Origin: Gemmatimonadales bacterium
Lineage (GTDB): Bacteria; Gemmatimonadota; Gemmatimonadetes; Longimicrobiales; Gaopeijiaceae
Direction of reading: 5' to 3'
NCBI GenBank assembly: GCA_007692605.1
Contig: REBS01000121.1
Location: forward strand, 20,050 to 84,049
DNA length: 64,000 bases
In this document: piece after piece, positions 15,560 to 24,078 of the stretch
How the letters are laid out: each line of letters starts with the position of its first letter
How positions within the stretch are numbered: position 1 is the stretch's first letter
Translations under genes and position numbers: made by a program
The notes under the pieces: generated by a model
The model's database searches: none
What the model was told of the DNA's origin: nothing
What the model saw: only the letters and a program-made list of their open reading frames with translations

Positions 15560-15617
15560 GAAGCCTCCCTTCTATGCTGTAACGTCCCGAGAGCCGACAT
15601 TTTGCCCATCGGGGAGT

Positions 15618-15638
15618 GCAGAGTAACGGTTATTCTGC
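15618..15638. promoter_or_regulatory. 21-bp dyad, candidate operator between divergent genes
   Basis: The arms GCAGAGTAAC and GTTATTCTGC flank a central G and are complementary at 9 of 10 positions. The site lies in an AT-richer stretch between two divergent starts, where a dimeric regulator could control either or both genes. No binding family is inferred. Confidence 0.5.
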
Positions 15639-15733
15639 AGCATTCAAACATAACCTTCAACCTTCGTCTAACGCAAACCTCGGCCCTCGTCCGAGCGGTC
15701 CCGATGCGAGGGCACGAACCCCGGAGAACCCCA

Positions 15734-17407
15734 ATGGTGATAAGTCCTTCCGAACCCCGACACGACCCGATCCGCCTTGAGGTCCTTCGTCAACTTTTCA
15801 CGGCGATCGCCGAAGAGATGGGGGCAACGCTGCGGCGGGCCGCCTTTTCACCGAACATCAAGGAGCGCCGGGACTACTCCTGCGCGGTCTTCCACCCGAC
15901 CGGAATCCCGGTCGCCATGGGTGACCACATGCCCGTCCACCTCGGCGCCATGCCGATGAGCGTTCAGGCGGCTCTGGCCGCGCATGGCTCCCTGGATTCC
16001 GGCGACGTGATCATCCTGAACGATCCCTTCGAAGGGGGCACCCACCTTCCCGACCTCACCCTGGTCTCTCCCGTCCACTTCCCCGATTCCGGGGACCTCC
16101 TGGGGTATGTCGCCGCACGCGCGCACCACTCCGACGTGGGGGGAATGAGTCCCGGATCCATGCCCCTCTCCCGCGAGATCTTCCAGGAAGGACTCAGAAT
16201 CCCGCCGATTCACCTGAAGCGCCGGGGAACCCCCGTCCCGGAGGTCTACACCCTCCTCATGGCCAACGTACGCACGCCGCAGGAGCGAGCCGGAGACCTG
16301 GACGCCCAGATCGGGGCCCTGCACACCGGAAGCCGCAGGCTGATCGAAATGGCGACCGCCCGGGGCACGGCCTCCGTCCTTTCCGGGATGGAGGATCTCC
16401 TCGAGTACGCGGATCGGCTGCTCGCGAGAGGAATCGAACGCATTCCCGACGGAAGCTACGGAGCCATCGATCACATCGAGGACGACGGCGCGGGATCGGA
16501 TCCCCTGCCCATCCGTGTCGCCCTGGAGGTCAAAGGCTCCTCGCTGCGGGTCGACTTCACCGGTTCGGCCGGCCAGACTCCGGGGGGCGTGAATGCCGTG
16601 AGCGCGATCACCTCCTCGGCGACACGCTATGTGCTCCGGTGTGTCGTCGAGGCCCTCCTCGAGGTCGCGCTGCCGGCGGGGGGCGGCCGACTGCAGGGGG
16701 TCGACCTGACGCTCCCCCGGGGCTCGATCGTGAATGCGGAGCCGCCGGCGGGGGTCGCCGCCGGTAACGTCGAGACCAGCCAGCGGATCACCGACGTCCT
16801 CCTGCTGGCCTTCCAGCAGGCCCTCCCCGATATCATGCCCGCCCTTTCGCAGGGCACGATGAACAACCTCACCGCAGGGGGAGTCGACCCCCGCTCCGGC
16901 CGTGCCTTCACGTACTACGAGACCGCGGGTGGAGGGATGGGCGCCGGGCCGGACGGCCCCGGGCTCTCGGCGGTTCACGTTCACATGTCCAACACCCTCA
17001 ACACTCCGATCGAGGCTCTCGAGCACGCCTATCCCTTCCGGGTGAGACAGTACGGAATCCGCCGGGAATCCGGTGGCCGCGGGCTGCATCGTGGAGGAGA
17101 GGGTCTGGTTCGAACGCTTGAGTTTCTCGCTCCCGCGAACGTGACCCTCCTCTCGGAACGTCGTCGGTCGGGGCCGGCGGGCGTGCGGGGTGGAGAGGCC
17201 GGAACTCCCGGAGAAAACCTGCTGACGCGTGGCTCCGAGATCAGCCACCTCCCCTCGAAGGTTACCTTTGACGCCCGGAATGGCGATCTTCTCACGATCA
17301 GGAGCCCGGGAGGTGGCGGCTGGGGCGATCCCGAAGCCCAACGTTCCCGAACCTCCCAGGCGTCTCCGGGCCCCCTCGAACCGATTCCCGCTGAACCCCA
17401 GGAGTAA
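15734..17407 (+). CDS. Hydantoinase B / oxoprolinase family protein (HyuB-like)
   Basis: HyuB-type subunits normally pair with HyuA to form ATP-dependent hydantoinases, 5-oxoprolinases or acetone carboxylase-like enzymes. The 557 residues begin DPIRLEVLRQLFTAIAEEMG and contain DYSCAVFHPTG, HLGAMPMSVQAAL, DVIILNDPFEGGTHLPDLTL, RAHHSDVGG and GGGGWGDP, all typical of the family. ATG 15734 with GGAG 9 nt upstream is preferred to the track start. No HyuA gene is adjacent; the next gene downstream, 6 bp away, is a DUF6941 protein. It may therefore work with a distant HyuA or a non-canonical partner. Confidence 0.9.
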   Translation: MVISPSEPRHDPIRLEVLRQLFTAIAEEMGATLRRAAFSPNIKERRDYSCAVFHPTGIPVAMGDHMPVHLGAMPMSVQAALAAHGSLDSGDVIILNDPFEGGTHLPDLTLVSPVHFPDSGDLLGYVAARAHHSDVGGMSPGSMPLSREIFQEGLRIPPIHLKRRGTPVPEVYTLLMANVRTPQERAGDLDAQIGALHTGSRRLIEMATARGTASVLSGMEDLLEYADRLLARGIERIPDGSYGAIDHIEDDGAGSDPLPIRVALEVKGSSLRVDFTGSAGQTPGGVNAVSAITSSATRYVLRCVVEALLEVALPAGGGRLQGVDLTLPRGSIVNAEPPAGVAAGNVETSQRITDVLLLAFQQALPDIMPALSQGTMNNLTAGGVDPRSGRAFTYYETAGGGMGAGPDGPGLSAVHVHMSNTLNTPIEALEHAYPFRVRQYGIRRESGGRGLHRGGEGLVRTLEFLAPANVTLLSERRRSGPAGVRGGEAGTPGENLLTRGSEISHLPSKVTFDARNGDLLTIRSPGGGGWGDPEAQRSRTSQASPGPLEPIPAEPQE

Positions 17408-17413
17408 GAGCCG

Positions 17414-17818
17414 ATGCACGTGCAACTCGCCCTCGTCTGTGACGAAGCGCGCATGAGACCCGATGGCAAGATGGATGTCGAGGGGGTCTTCAACGACCTG
17501 GCCGCCCCGGGGTTCCCGGCGCGCCAGGACCGGATGGTCCTGGTGACCACCATTGAATGGGACCGGGGGGATGAGGGTCGCAACCAGTTCAAGGTCGAAC
17601 TCAAGGGGCCCGACGGCCGCCCCTCGGTGACGGTGGAAGGCGAGACCGAGGTCGATGCGCGTCCCAGCCACCGTCCTCCCCCGAGAACCCGACTGATCCT
17701 CCCTCTCGAGGATGTCGTGTTCCCGGAAGCCGGACGGTACTCCTTCGAGATCCGGATCAAGGGAAAGAAGCTGCGTGGGCCGTCGATCTTTCTCATGGAG
17801 GCCGAGCCGGCAGGCTGA
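17414..17818 (+). CDS. DUF6941-like protein
   Basis: The 134-residue protein reads MHVQLALVCDEARMRPDGKM, then DVEGVFNDLAAPGFPARQDR, and ends AGRYSFEIRIKGKKLRGPSI. This is the layout of DUF6941-type proteins, which look like small beta-rich domains with no known activity. The start codon has GGAG within the preceding stop region, and the gene lies 6 bp after HyuB, so the two are co-transcribed and probably coupled. The role is unknown. The family assignment is from memory of the pattern and is the weaker part of this call. Confidence 0.75.
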   Translation: MHVQLALVCDEARMRPDGKMDVEGVFNDLAAPGFPARQDRMVLVTTIEWDRGDEGRNQFKVELKGPDGRPSVTVEGETEVDARPSHRPPPRTRLILPLEDVVFPEAGRYSFEIRIKGKKLRGPSIFLMEAEPAG

Positions 17819-17833
17819 CGGCTCGGCGCCGGA

Positions 17834-18691
17834 TCAGCCGCCCCGGTACTCCTCGACCGCCTCGGAAAACGCGAGCGGGCGAAGCGAACGACCCGGCGTG
17901 ATGTTGCGCAGATGCAGGCTGAGAGACCCCATCACCGGAACCCTCGATCGAAGTTGGACGAGGAGGCGACGCGAATCGTCGCTGAAATGGATCTCGGCCT
18001 CCCCCCCCTCCCCGAAGAGGCCCCGGGTCTGGATGATCGGCTGCACTACGATCGTGTTGAAGGTGCCTGCGGGAACCTCGACCTGGTCCCGGCGCACCAC
18101 CTTCACCACAACGGGGTTCCCATCCTCCTGGAAGTACCGGTCCAGCTCGTAGGTCTCGCCGACCTCGAGGGGGAGGGTGCGCACGTAGTAGACGAAGGCG
18201 ATCTCGTCGAGCGGCTGATCGGTGGGGAGCTCTCCGGACTCGTCGATGTCGGCCCGCTCGTACCGGCGCTCTTCGGGGAAGAACTCGAACTGGCGGAACC
18301 GCTGGGTCCGGACTTCGTCCTGGTCCTGCACGAAGCGTCGCGAGGACAGCGTCTCGACATCGATCCACGACTCGAGCAGGTTGTCGACCCGAGCCAGGGG
18401 AATGCCCCCCTGGATTCCCATCGAGACGTGATAGGTTCGATGGCCCCGAACACGCTCCACCCCGTGCACCCTCATCCAGCTCTCCCCGACCGTGAACGCA
18501 CCGAGCTTCACCTGATACTCCAGGCGCTCACCGGGCCCGAACGGAACAGGGGCGAGCTCCTCGTTGATCCGCTCGGCCCAGGGCGCCTCGAGCTGCTGAG
18601 CCTGCGCCGGCGTCACGGCGAGCAGACCGATGAGGACCGCCGCAGGAACGAGCAGAGGCCATCGGCTCCACCCCCGCATGCTCGTGCTCAT
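17834..18691 (-). CDS. DUF3108-type periplasmic protein
   Basis: The 285-residue product has a cleavable signal peptide (WPLLVPAAVLIGLLAVTPAQAQ, cut after AQA) and is therefore periplasmic. The mature part reads FGPGERLEYQVKLGAFTVGESWMRV, SWIDVETLSSRRFVQDQ, LPLEVGETYELDRYF and VPAGTFNTIVVQPI, matching the DUF3108 pattern, a beta-rich fold of unproven function. Its ATG overlaps the stop of the glycosyltransferase (ATGA), so it is translationally coupled to the envelope cluster upstream, which supports a role in the outer membrane or surface polymer. It converges with the DUF6941 gene, leaving only 15 bp. Confidence 0.87.
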   Translation of the reverse strand: MSTSMRGWSRWPLLVPAAVLIGLLAVTPAQAQQLEAPWAERINEELAPVPFGPGERLEYQVKLGAFTVGESWMRVHGVERVRGHRTYHVSMGIQGGIPLARVDNLLESWIDVETLSSRRFVQDQDEVRTQRFRQFEFFPEERRYERADIDESGELPTDQPLDEIAFVYYVRTLPLEVGETYELDRYFQEDGNPVVVKVVRRDQVEVPAGTFNTIVVQPIIQTRGLFGEGGEAEIHFSDDSRRLLVQLRSRVPVMGSLSLHLRNITPGRSLRPLAFSEAVEEYRGG

Positions 18692-19440
18692 GCCCGCTCT
18701 TCGGCCGGTGACCAGCGGAGCCGACGGAATGGCAGGAGTGCCTTGAGCTCCGGAACGGGCTCGAAACGAGACGCCCGCTGCCGGTGCGCATAGCGCAGAC
18801 GGTAGGGGGCGTCCTCGATCCGTCGTGCGAAGGGGGCGGTGATCGAAAGCAGGGCGAGGCTCGCCGCGCCCCCCTCGGTGGCCTGGAGAAGCTCCGGCCC
18901 GGCCTCGGTCCGGAACGCCTTCTTCAGCACAATCACCCGGTATGCCCGGAGTCCCGAAAGGGGATCCTTGACCGGAGCGCCGCGCACGGTGCCCGCGAGG
19001 AGCACCCGCCGAGCGACCCAGTCGCAGATGCGCCGCTTCCTGGGAAGCGTCACGTCCCTCTCCTCCACGTGTCCACTCACGAGATCGGCGCCCCCTTCGA
19101 TCGCCTTGATCATCGGGACCAGATCGGCCGGATCCTCGGTGAAATCCGCCTGGAGGGTCACGACCACATCCCGCTTCGGGTAGGGGGAGCGCTCGACCGC
19201 GTCTCTCATGAGGCGCTCGATCGCCGGACCGTACCCGACCCGCTGATCGGAGCGCAGTACGCGCAGCGGCAGCTGTTTCTCGTACCGGGCGAGGACCTCG
19301 GGAGTCGAATCCGACGAGGCGTCATCGAAGACGACGATCTCGTAGTCCCGCTCGAACTCCGCCATCACACGACGGACCTTCCAGAGGACGGCGCCGAGGG
19401 TGGCCGCTTCGTTGTGTGCGGGAATGGAGATATAGATCAT
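18688..19440 (-). CDS. Family 2 glycosyltransferase
   Basis: The 250-residue GT-A enzyme starts MIYISIPAHNEAATLGAVL from ATG 19440, with AGGA 9 nt upstream; the longer track ORF is not supported. EIVVFDDASSDST (nucleotide binding), GYGPAIERLM, VVTLQADFTEDPADL (metal-binding DxD region reduced to ADFTED) and KDPLSGLRAYR are typical of dolichol-phosphate-mannose-synthase-like or polyprenyl-sugar transferases. No membrane helix is present. It lies 25 bp after the acyltransferase gene and overlaps the DUF3108 gene by 4 nt. It probably transfers sugar onto a lipid carrier or glycolipid in the inner membrane. Confidence 0.9.
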   Translation of the reverse strand: MIYISIPAHNEAATLGAVLWKVRRVMAEFERDYEIVVFDDASSDSTPEVLARYEKQLPLRVLRSDQRVGYGPAIERLMRDAVERSPYPKRDVVVTLQADFTEDPADLVPMIKAIEGGADLVSGHVEERDVTLPRKRRICDWVARRVLLAGTVRGAPVKDPLSGLRAYRVIVLKKAFRTEAGPELLQATEGGAASLALLSITAPFARRIEDAPYRLRYAHRQRASRFEPVPELKALLPFRRLRWSPAEERA

Positions 19441-19465
19441 GGTGGTTGTTCCTACAGATGCGAGG

Positions 19466-20479
19466 CTATCGGGTTCCCGGCAGTCGATCGCGCGCATCGT
19501 TCCTCGACGGCTCGAACTCCTCCGGGGGACGGGTCTTCCAACGACGGTGAAACCAGAAGTACTGCTCCGGGGCCCGTCGCACGGCATCTTCGAGCAGGCG
19601 GTGGAATTCCGCCACGACCCGAAGTACGTCGGCCTCGGTGTCGCCGCTCGCCGCCACCGCGATGGGCGAGATCTCCATGCGGTAGCGAGCGCGCCACCCC
19701 GGAAGCCGAGTCACGGCCATGAACATCACCGGCGCACCCGTCCGAAGCGGGATCACTCCCGGGCCCTTCGCGGCCGACGCCGGGATCCCGAAGAAGTCCA
19801 CGAACACCCCGCCCGACCGGACGTTCTGGTCCGCCACGAGGGCCACCACCCGCCCCTCCCGAACCCCTTTCAGCACGGGACGAAGGGCCGCATGTCGATA
19901 GATGGGACGCATTCCGAACCCCTCCCTCATCTCCCGGACCCGCTCATCGAACAGGGGATTCGACTGCTTGCGTCCCACCACGTCCAGTGGAACATCCCGG
20001 GCCGCCAGCGCCGCTCCGGCGAACTCCCAGTTCCCCAGGTGCCCGGCCAGCAGAACCACCCCTTTCCCCTCGTCGAGCGCGTCGCGCAGAAGAGACTCCC
20101 CCCTGATCTCGCTCCGCTCCCGCACCTCACCTGGGCTCATCGCCCCGAGTCGGAGCAGGACGATCGCCTCGCGACCCAGGTGTCGGTAGGCCGCCCGGGC
20201 CGCCCGAACCCTCCGATCCCGCGACCAGTCGGGGAACGCCCGCTCGAGATTTTCCTCGACGGTCCCCCGTCGGATCCGCAGGACGCTTCCCGCGAGCCAG
20301 CCCAGCCTGGACCCGACCCACTGCGCGAGCCTCTCGGGCAGCAAACGCGCCAGGGCCCCGATACCCACGAGCAGAAGTTCCTGGGCGCGATCCCCGAGTC
20401 CCGGGGCGAGAGGATCCGGATTCCGGGAGTCCCGGGGCACCGCCCCCCGCGCCCCCTCCCCGACGTCAGAGTCCGGCAT
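19466..20479 (-). CDS. Lipid A biosynthesis acyltransferase (LpxL/HtrB-like)
   Basis: The 337-residue enzyme of the LPLAT superfamily adds a secondary acyl chain to a lipid A precursor at the inner membrane. The catalytic HxxxxE motif is in GHLGNWEFAGA. VGRKQSNPLFDERV, VADQNVRSGGVFVDFFG and PEQYFWFHRRWKTRP are family landmarks. The start is taken as ATG 20479, which overlaps the end of the ABC exporter gene by 14 nt. The N-terminal anchor is a weak hydrophobic segment (ELLLVGIGALARLLP). Its place between an MsbA-like exporter and a glycosyltransferase strongly suggests lipid A or related glycolipid assembly. Confidence 0.91.
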   Translation of the reverse strand: MPDSDVGEGARGAVPRDSRNPDPLAPGLGDRAQELLLVGIGALARLLPERLAQWVGSRLGWLAGSVLRIRRGTVEENLERAFPDWSRDRRVRAARAAYRHLGREAIVLLRLGAMSPGEVRERSEIRGESLLRDALDEGKGVVLLAGHLGNWEFAGAALAARDVPLDVVGRKQSNPLFDERVREMREGFGMRPIYRHAALRPVLKGVREGRVVALVADQNVRSGGVFVDFFGIPASAAKGPGVIPLRTGAPVMFMAVTRLPGWRARYRMEISPIAVAASGDTEADVLRVVAEFHRLLEDAVRRAPEQYFWFHRRWKTRPPEEFEPSRNDARDRLPGTR

Positions 20480-22412
20480 CGCCCGGGGCCCCCACGGGAT
20501 TCTCGAACTGCAGCGCGTGCAGCTTTCCGTAGAGCCCTCCCTCGTCGAGAAGCTCACCATGACGGCCGGACTGCACGACCCGGCCGTCCTTCATCACCAG
20601 GATCCGGTCGGCCCGCTGGATCGTCGAGAGCCGATGGGCGATCACGAAGACGGTTCGTCCCTCCAGCAGGCGCTCGATCGCCTGCTGGACCAGCCGCTCC
20701 GACTGGGTGTCGAGCGCCGACGTCGCCTCGTCCAGTACCAGGATCGGAGGGTCCCGCAGGATCGCCCGGGCGATCGCCACCCGCTGCCGCTGTCCTCCGG
20801 AGAGCTGCGTCCCCCTCTCTCCGACCACCGTGTCGTACCCGGAGGGGAGCCGGTCGATGAACTCCGAGGCGTGCGCGGCGTCGGCGGCGCGCTCGATCTC
20901 CTCCTGCGTCACCCGGTCTTCGATCCCGTAGGCGATATTCGCCCGGATGGTGTCGTGAAAGAGCACGGTCTCCTGCGAGACGATGCCCAGGTTCCTGCGC
21001 AGGGAGTCGATCGACAGGTCCCGCAGGTCGACCCCATCGACCAGTATTCTCCCGGAGGTGGGCTCGTAGAACCGCCCCAGCAGGTCGACCAGCGTCGTCT
21101 TCCCCGCCCCGCTCGGGCCCACCAGCGCCGTGACGCTCCCCGCCTCGGCCTCGAAGGAGATGTCGTGAAGGACCGGCTCACCGTGACGGTACGAAAAGGA
21201 GACATCCTCGAAGTCGATCCGATCTCGCACCCCTTCGAACTCCCGCGCGCCCGGCCGCTCCCGAATCTCGATCGGCGCGTCGAGGAACTCGAAGACCCGC
21301 CCGGCTGCCACGATCCCCGGCTGGATGATCGCCGGCATCTTCCCCAGGTATTTCACCGGAGAGTAGAGCTTCATCGAGAGGGCCAGGAAGCCGATGAACT
21401 CCTCGGCCCCGATCTCCCCCCCGGTCAGGACGAGGCGGGTACCGTACCAGAGGATCACGACCGTTCCCAGCGCACCGACCATCTCGGTGATCGGGTGCGA
21501 AAGGGCACGGAATCGCTCGGTCCGGATGAAGGCCTTGAAGTAGGCCCAGGTGACCTTCGAGAAGCGCTTCCGCTCGTGGTCCTCGGCTCCCGAGGCCTTG
21601 ACCAGGCGAATGCCCGACAGGGTCTCCTGAATGTGGCTGTGTACCTCGCCCGCCAAGTTCAGGATCGTGCGGTCTCCGCGGCGCACCCGCCGCAGCAGGG
21701 GGCCCCAGATCGCGAAGATCCCCGGGAGCACCACGATCGACACCAGGGTCAGCTTCCACGAGATCGCGATCATGATCGCCAGGACCGAGAGGAACTCGAA
21801 GACCGAGGAGATGATCTTCGACTGCTCCTTCGTCACCAGGGTCCGCAGCTGCTCCACGTCGTGCGTCAGTCGGGACACGATCTGGCCGACCCGGGTTCGG
21901 CCGAAGAAGCCGAGGTCCAGGTCGACGAGATGGTCGTAGACCTCGTTGCGCAGATCGCGGGTCACCGCCTGTTCGACCCAGGCCACCAGGTAGTTCCTGA
22001 GAAAGTCGAAGACGTTCTTGACCAGGAAGATCACCAGCAGGAAGATGATGATCCCCTGGATCGCCTCGGAGGGAGGCGCGGTCATGTCGACGAAGCGCCC
22101 GAGCGTCCCGTCGAGGAGCCACTCGAGCAGGTCGTCTCCTTCGGCCGCCTGCGTCGCCCCCTCGACCTCGGCCCCCTCCACCGCGGTGTCCGTCTGCGCG
22201 AAGAGCGTCCGCATGAACGGAATGAGGAGCGCCATCGAGAAGGCGTCGAGCGCGGCGAAGATCAGCGAGGCCAGCACCGCGATCCCGAAGACCCCCCAGT
22301 AGGGCCTCAGGTACCGGAGCACCCGCAGGTACAGGCCCAGCATCGTGGTCGGAGAGGGCTTTCCGCCCGGACTCAGCGTGGGTCCCGCCTCCGAGCGGGG
22401 GTCGAGCTTCAC
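20466..22412 (-). CDS. msbA: MsbA-like ABC exporter (fused transmembrane and ATPase domains)
   Basis: The 648-residue half-transporter homodimerises to flip lipids or drugs. About six membrane helices occupy residues ~35-340 (VFGIAVLASLIFAALDAFS, IIIFLLVIFLVKNVFDFL, ISSVFEFLSVLAIMIAIS). The ATPase domain has Walker A GPSGAGKTT, signature LSGGQRQR, Walker B ILVLDEATSALD and switch IAHRLSTI. The GTG start overlaps the PorX-like stop (GTGA), so translation is coupled; ATG 22343, just before the first helix, is an alternative. The lpxL-like gene overlaps its end, supporting lipid A core export. A drug exporter cannot be ruled out from sequence. Confidence 0.92.
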   Translation of the reverse strand: MKLDPRSEAGPTLSPGGKPSPTTMLGLYLRVLRYLRPYWGVFGIAVLASLIFAALDAFSMALLIPFMRTLFAQTDTAVEGAEVEGATQAAEGDDLLEWLLDGTLGRFVDMTAPPSEAIQGIIIFLLVIFLVKNVFDFLRNYLVAWVEQAVTRDLRNEVYDHLVDLDLGFFGRTRVGQIVSRLTHDVEQLRTLVTKEQSKIISSVFEFLSVLAIMIAISWKLTLVSIVVLPGIFAIWGPLLRRVRRGDRTILNLAGEVHSHIQETLSGIRLVKASGAEDHERKRFSKVTWAYFKAFIRTERFRALSHPITEMVGALGTVVILWYGTRLVLTGGEIGAEEFIGFLALSMKLYSPVKYLGKMPAIIQPGIVAAGRVFEFLDAPIEIRERPGAREFEGVRDRIDFEDVSFSYRHGEPVLHDISFEAEAGSVTALVGPSGAGKTTLVDLLGRFYEPTSGRILVDGVDLRDLSIDSLRRNLGIVSQETVLFHDTIRANIAYGIEDRVTQEEIERAADAAHASEFIDRLPSGYDTVVGERGTQLSGGQRQRVAIARAILRDPPILVLDEATSALDTQSERLVQQAIERLLEGRTVFVIAHRLSTIQRADRILVMKDGRVVQSGRHGELLDEGGLYGKLHALQFENPVGAPGDAGL

Positions 22413-23977
22413 CGGGGGCGGGGGTTGAGCAGGGCCACCGGCACGATCATCTCCTCGGGGGTCGCCCCTCCGTGCAGGAAGGCGTCGCGGTACCGGCTCT
22501 GGTACTCACGCAGCTTCGTGGGATAGACCATGTAGTAGTCCTCGAGCGAGAGCACGTAGCTCATCCCCATCCGTCCCGGGGGCAGCCGCAGCTCGGCCGG
22601 CTCCTTGGTGGCAAACACGGTTTCGGGCTTCTCGGCTCTCAGGTCCTGGCCGAACTTGTAGCGAAGGTTCGAGGTCGCGTCCTTGCGGGCGAAGACCGTC
22701 GTGGGCCGCTTGCACAGGATCGAACCGTGATCGGTGGTCAGAACCACGCGAAGTCCCTGTGCAGCCGCCATCTTCAGGATCTGCAGGAGCGCGGAGCGCT
22801 CGAACCAGGTGCGCGACAGCTCGCGCAGCGATCGCTCGTCGCGGGCCATCTCCATGAAGACGGCCGACTCCGACCGGGAATGGATCAACTGATCCATGAA
22901 GTTGAAGACGAGCGCGATCACCTCGACCCCGGAGCCCAGCGCCGACTGCACACGCCCGCGCAGCTGCTCCCCCTCGCGGTCCGAGAACACCTTCTCGTAG
23001 TGCAGCGACACCTCCCGACCGACTTCGCGGCGGAGCTGGTCCCGCAGAAGCTGGTCCTCGAAGGCGTTCATGCTGCCCTCCTCCTCGATGCCCTCGAACC
23101 AACCGGGGTGGTCGCGTGCGATCTCGTCGGGGTACTGCCCGGAAAAGATGGCGTTGCGGGAGTAGGGCGTCGCCGTCGGCAGGATGGAGTAGTGGAGGAG
23201 TTCCTCGACCTCGAACATCGGGGTCAGGCTCGGGAGCACGACCCGCCACTGGTCCAGCCGCATGCAGTCCACGACGACGAAGAGCACGGGGCCCCCTTCG
23301 AGGCGCGGGACCAACACGTTCGAGACCAGGTCGGTCGAGAGGAGGGGGGACCCCTCGCGATCCTCCATCCAGACCGGATAGACCTCCTGGACCCATTGTC
23401 CGAAGTCGCGCCGCAGTTCGGCGAAGAGCGAGTCGACCGTGTCGAGCAGACCATCCTCTCCGGCCGCCTCGAGTCGAAGGTGCCAGTCGACCAGTTCGCT
23501 GTAGAGCGACGAGAAGTCCTCGTGCCCCTGCACCTCCTCGCGCAGCTGCCCCAGGCGGGGCCAGCGCGACGCGAAGTCCTGCGCCACCTGCTGCTGGCGG
23601 ATCGAGGAGCCCTCCAGTACGCGGGTCACGGCCGAGAGCACCTGCATGGGGCTCGTCGGCTTCACCAGGTAGTCGTCGACCCGTCGACCGATCGCCTCGG
23701 TCATCGTCCGATCCTCCTCGGACTTCGTGATCATGATCACGTGCGCGTGGGGGTCCTCGCGGCGCAGGATCTCGAGGACCTCGAGGCCCTTCAGCCCGGG
23801 CATCTGCTGATCCAGGAGGACCAGGTCGTAGGGAGAGCCACGGAGGAGCGCGAGCGCATCATCTCCATTGGCGACCGCATCCACCCGATAGCCCTTCTGC
23901 TCCAGAAAGAGCAGATGGGGCCGGAGGATTTCGATCTCGTCGTCGACCCAGAGGATCCTTCGCGCCGCTCGTGCCAT
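22409..23977 (-). CDS. porX: PorX-like response regulator with PglZ-type phosphodiesterase domain
   Basis: Residues 1-120 form a complete receiver domain: acidic pair VDDE, phospho-acceptor D56 in LVLLDQQMPG, T84 and K106 in LVKPTSP. A helical linker to ~210 leads into a PglZ/alkaline-phosphatase-like domain with FVVVDCMRLDQWRV, the ATPYSRNAIFSG loop carrying the nucleophile-type Thr, and TTDHGS metal ligands. This order is that of PorX, which in Bacteroidota regulates the type IX secretion system and binds zinc. At 522 residues the size fits. It is translationally coupled to the MsbA-like exporter. No T9SS component or partner kinase PorY is in the window, so its target here is open. Confidence 0.9.
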   Translation of the reverse strand: MARAARRILWVDDEIEILRPHLLFLEQKGYRVDAVANGDDALALLRGSPYDLVLLDQQMPGLKGLEVLEILRREDPHAHVIMITKSEEDRTMTEAIGRRVDDYLVKPTSPMQVLSAVTRVLEGSSIRQQQVAQDFASRWPRLGQLREEVQGHEDFSSLYSELVDWHLRLEAAGEDGLLDTVDSLFAELRRDFGQWVQEVYPVWMEDREGSPLLSTDLVSNVLVPRLEGGPVLFVVVDCMRLDQWRVVLPSLTPMFEVEELLHYSILPTATPYSRNAIFSGQYPDEIARDHPGWFEGIEEEGSMNAFEDQLLRDQLRREVGREVSLHYEKVFSDREGEQLRGRVQSALGSGVEVIALVFNFMDQLIHSRSESAVFMEMARDERSLRELSRTWFERSALLQILKMAAAQGLRVVLTTDHGSILCKRPTTVFARKDATSNLRYKFGQDLRAEKPETVFATKEPAELRLPPGRMGMSYVLSLEDYYMVYPTKLREYQSRYRDAFLHGGATPEEMIVPVALLNPRPR

Positions 23978-24078
23978 GAGGCTAAGCTACGGGAAGCGCC
24001 TTCGGCGGCCAAGGATCACCGCCCGGCCAGCGGTCGCTGCAGGCCCGGGGGGTCAGGACACGCCGCCGGATGCCCGCG

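Noticed and set aside
22409-23977. Evidence for a complete type IX secretion system
   Set aside because: Only a PorX-like protein is present; no PorK/L/M/N, PorY or SprA homologue was seen in the window.
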